Source: Halorubrum sp. Atlit-26R
GTDB taxonomy: Archaea > Halobacteriota > Halobacteria > Halobacteriales > Haloferacaceae
Direction: 5' to 3'
Length of the DNA: 64,000 nucleotides
NCBI RefSeq assembly: GCF_003666015.1
Contig: NZ_QPLT01000005.1
Span: 1-64,000, forward strand
Every line of letters begins with the position of its first letter. Within the stretch, counting starts at the first letter, position 1. Position numbers and translations under genes: made by a program. Below the pieces are notes generated by a model, which saw nothing but the letters and a program-made list of their open reading frames with translations, was not told where the DNA came from and searched no databases. Positions 61,063 to 64,000 of the stretch are shown here, piece after piece.

Positions 61063-61457
61063 CGCGACCCCCCCGACATCGTTTCGCGGACCGCCGACGT
61101 GACGCTCATGCGCTACCCACGCCCCCGGCGACCATCAAGGCGACGAACCGGTTCGGGTCTCCGGCGCTCTTCGCCCCGGCACGCGGTGACGGCCGGCGCG
61201 AGACGAGGTCGGCGCGCGACGACCAGTCGACCCTCTGGGTTCCGCTCGTTCAAAAGCGTCTCGACAGTTCACGCCGGTAGCGGACCGTTACCGCCGTGAA
61301 CGGTCTGGGTCGTTTAAGCCCGTCCGACCGCTGGTGTCGGACGCCCCTACCCGCTCCCGGACCCGCCGGCGCGCGTCGCCGATCCGGCGACTCCCCGGGA
61401 CCCGCCCCTCCCCGCCGTTTCGCGGCGTTTTTGACCCGACACCGAGAAGCGAGGGAC
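61063..61457. other. 395-bp divergent intergenic region with inverted repeat
   Basis: Contains an imperfect palindrome, TTCACGCCGGTA (61268-61279) and TACCGCCGTGAA (61289-61300), 12-base arms with one mismatch. About 10 bases further is a TATA-like gtttaag (61311-61317), then a perfect short hairpin GTCCGAC/GTCGGAC (about 61321-61342). gltX has its own TATA-like gtttttga near 61426. The first box could drive a longer leader or a small RNA. Confidence 0.5.
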
Positions 61458-63230
61458 ATGGACGACGAACTCCGCGAGCGCGTCGCGGCGGCCGGCGAGG
61501 CCGCGGCGCTTTACAACGCGCTCAAGCACGGCAGCGACCCGGACGTGGGCGCGATCATGGGCCCGATCATGGGCGAGAACCCCGAGTTCCGCCCCCACGG
61601 CGACGAGATTCCGGGCGTCCTCGCGCCGGTCGTGAACGAGGTCGGCGAGATGGACGAGGCGGCGCGCCGGGAGCGGCTCGGCGAGCTCGCGCCCGAGCGG
61701 CTCGCGGAGTTAGAGGCGGACGAGGAGGAAGACGAGCACGTCCTCCCCGACCTCCCGAACGCCGAGGACGGCGCGGTCGTGATGCGCGCCGCGCCGAACC
61801 CGAACGGCCCGTGGCACGTCGGCCACGCGCGCATGCCCGCCGTCATCGGGACCTACAAGGAGCGCTACGACGGCGAGTTCATCTGCCGGTTCGACGACAC
61901 CGACCCGGAGACGAAGCGGCCCGACCTCGACGCGTACGACGCCATCCTCGAGGACATCGAGTACCTCGGCTTCGAGCCGGACCGCGTGCTCCGGGCCTCG
62001 GACCGCTTAGAGACGTACTACGACCACGCCCGCGAGCTGATCGACCTCGGGGGCGCCTACACCTGCTCGTGTTCCGGCGACGACTTCTCCGAGCTGAAGA
62101 ACGCCGGCGAGGCGTGCCCGCACCGCGAGAAGGACGCCGAGACGGTTCACGAGGAGTTCGAGGCGATGGTCGACGGCGAGTACGGCTCCGGCGAGATGGT
62201 CTTGCGGGTGAAGACCGACATCGAGCACAAGAACCCCGCCTTACGCGACTGGGTCGCGTTCCGGATGATCGACACGCCGCATCCCCGAGAGGAGGCCGCC
62301 GACTACCGCTGTTGGCCCATGCTCGACTTCCAGTCCGGCGTCGACGACCACCTCACGGGCGTCACCCACATCATCCGCGGCATCGACCTCCAGGACTCCG
62401 CGAAGCGCCAGCGGTTCGTCTACGACTACTTCGGCTGGGAGTACCCCGAGGTGCTCCACTGGGGCCACGTCCAGGTCGACGAGTACGACGTGAAGCTGTC
62501 CACGTCGACGATCAAGCAGTTGATCGCGGACGGCGAGCTGACCGGCTGGGACGACCCGCGCGCGCCGACCATCCGGTCGATGCGCCGCCGCGGGATTCAG
62601 GGGCAGGCCCTGGTCGACTCGATGACCGAACTCGGGATGTCCACCTCCGACGTGGACCTCGCGATGTCGTCCGTCTACGCGAACAACCGCGACTTAGTCG
62701 ACGACGGGGCGAACCGCTACTTCTTCGTCCGCGACCGCGAGGACGACCCCGCCGTCGAACTCCCGGTCGTCGACGGCGACGCGCCCGCGCCCGAGGCGGG
62801 CCACCCGCGACTCCACCCCGAACACCCGGACCGCGGCGAGCGCGAGGTGCCCGCCGGGCGGGTCGCGGTCGAGTCGTCGGACCTCCCGAGCGAGGGCGAG
62901 CGCGTCTGGCTCAAGGGATACGGCCCCGTCCGCTACGAGGGCGACGAACTCGTCTTCCTCGACGCCGACATCGAGATCGTCCGCGAGGGCGACGTGGACG
63001 TGATCCACTGGGCGCCGGCCGACGAGGGGCTCGAGACGCTCCTGCGGACCGTCTCCGGCGACGTGCGCGGGATCGCGGAACCGGCGCTCGCGGAGGTCGA
63101 CCCCGACACGGTCGTCCAGTTCGTGCGCGTCGGCTTCGCCCGGATCGACGCGTTCGACCCCGAGGCGACCGACGAGGCCGACGGCCCGAACGGCTCCGAG
63201 GACCTCGTGGCGTACTACGCGCACCCGTAG
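61458..63230 (+). CDS. gltX: Glutamyl-tRNA synthetase, archaeal type
   Basis: 590 aa. Non-discriminating archaeal GluRS expected, with Gln-tRNA finished by GatDE. A 100-residue N-terminal helical extension (LRERVAAAGEAAALYNALKH) precedes the catalytic core: HIGH-like PNPNGPWHVGHARMPAVIG (about 112-130), zinc-like CSCSGDDFSELKNAGEACPH (about 200-219), and KMSKS-like DVKLSTSTIKQLI (about 344-356). C-terminal beta-barrel anticodon domain with VWLKGYGPVRYEGDELVFL. Start ATG fits TATA near 61426. Confidence 0.96.
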   Translation: MDDELRERVAAAGEAAALYNALKHGSDPDVGAIMGPIMGENPEFRPHGDEIPGVLAPVVNEVGEMDEAARRERLGELAPERLAELEADEEEDEHVLPDLPNAEDGAVVMRAAPNPNGPWHVGHARMPAVIGTYKERYDGEFICRFDDTDPETKRPDLDAYDAILEDIEYLGFEPDRVLRASDRLETYYDHARELIDLGGAYTCSCSGDDFSELKNAGEACPHREKDAETVHEEFEAMVDGEYGSGEMVLRVKTDIEHKNPALRDWVAFRMIDTPHPREEAADYRCWPMLDFQSGVDDHLTGVTHIIRGIDLQDSAKRQRFVYDYFGWEYPEVLHWGHVQVDEYDVKLSTSTIKQLIADGELTGWDDPRAPTIRSMRRRGIQGQALVDSMTELGMSTSDVDLAMSSVYANNRDLVDDGANRYFFVRDREDDPAVELPVVDGDAPAPEAGHPRLHPEHPDRGEREVPAGRVAVESSDLPSEGERVWLKGYGPVRYEGDELVFLDADIEIVREGDVDVIHWAPADEGLETLLRTVSGDVRGIAEPALAEVDPDTVVQFVRVGFARIDAFDPEATDEADGPNGSEDLVAYYAHP

Positions 63231-63786
<556 letters not shown>

Positions 63787-64000
63787 CCTCCAAAGCCCCA
63801 GCCGGGAGGCCGCCGTACGCTCGCTGCGCGCTTCACTCGTCGCTCACTCCGTTCGCTCCCTCGCTCCAGTGCTTGCGTCGCCTACGGCGGCCTCCCGGCT
63901 GCCCCTTTGAGTCCCGCCCCGCACCGCAGCCTCACGCCTCCCCAGCCTCGCGGCTCCCTTCGGTCGCCGCGTCCCTCGCGCGTGCGGCTCGCGGCCTCCG
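63787..64000 (-). repeat. Structured dispersed element, copy E (partial, window edge)
   Basis: Minus strand. Helix 3: plus-strand arms 63799-63817 and 63883-63901, perfect 19 bp (CAGCCGGGAGGCCGCCGTA). Inside: GGCGACGCAAGCACTGG, one base different from the consensus GACGTAAGC. Helix 2 is CGCGGC/GCCGCG. The linker GAGGCTGGGGAGGCGTGAGG is intact. The 5' arm of helix 1 lies beyond the window; GCACGCGCG of its 3' arm is present. Confidence 0.78.

Overview
The window looks like chromosomal DNA of a haloarchaeon, and I think most probably of the Halorubrum group. The DNA is very GC-rich. The proteins are strongly acidic and full of D/E. Most starts are ATG or GTG with a TATA-like box about 25-32 bases upstream and no Shine-Dalgarno, as expected for leaderless haloarchaeal mRNAs. 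The information-processing genes are archaeal: aIF1A, aIF2-gamma, aEF1-beta, Rpo7, Spt4, S24e, S17e, Kae1-Bud32, CDC48, Trm1, class I LysRS and archaeal GluRS. Genus and species are inferred; there is no rRNA gene in the window.

Layout. 1-3.3 kb: accessory, AT-richer DNA with the end of an IS5-like transposase abutting a 3'-truncated type I restriction specificity gene (hsdS) and its methylase (hsdM). 3.5-14.8 kb: UspA, an APC permease, a strange low-complexity Val/Thr/Glu-repeat membrane protein, Trm1, a BrkB-type membrane protein fused to a second domain, a PAP2 phosphatase, an aldo/keto reductase, an Fe-S photolyase and several small membrane proteins. 14.9-21.6 kb: aIF1A, an ATP-grasp ligase, Hsp20, the glycolytic pair gap-pgk, and divergent lrp/glnA. 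22-34 kb: B12-dependent ribonucleotide reductase, CDC48 with an overlapping alpha-crystallin-like partner, a hydrolase, a second Hsp20, a UbiB-like kinase and a site-2 protease. 34.5-39.9 kb: MobB-MoaE, pyrH-lysS, a histidine kinase and small zinc-finger genes. 40-46 kb: one minus-strand information-processing block (Kae1-Bud32, S24e, dephospho-CoA kinase, Spt4, Rpo7, PIN nuclease, aIF2-gamma). 46.5-53.4 kb: DUF5810/DUF5809, aEF1-beta with a zinc-finger micro-protein, a TctA-like permease, S17e, and a tightly overlapped four-gene cofactor operon (cofD, Dus-like, CitG-like, DUF447). 54-63.6 kb: icd, a glycosyltransferase, isoaspartyl peptidase, divergent lrp/carA, surE, gltX and a ferredoxin.

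The most unusual content is non-coding. Five intergenic gaps carry copies (A-E) of one element of about 240-255 bp, at 15359-15607(-), 21829-22081(+), 46169-46409(+), 53483-53727(+) and 63787-64000(-, cut by the window edge). Each copy reads as three consecutive stem-loops joined by conserved linkers. The third helix is a 19-20 bp stem whose sequence differs between copies while pairing is kept, through compensatory changes. Three complete copies have a TATA-like box 20-40 bases before the first helix. At A, D and E the 3' side is extended by tandem units with an exact 57-bp period, each carrying TTTATAA plus a partial copy of the element's 3' arm. This pattern fits a multicopy structured-RNA family or a structured non-autonomous repeat. 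I do not recognise it as a described family.

I saw no tRNA, rRNA, CRISPR array or complete insertion sequence. Detection of tRNAs and small RNAs was by eye only.
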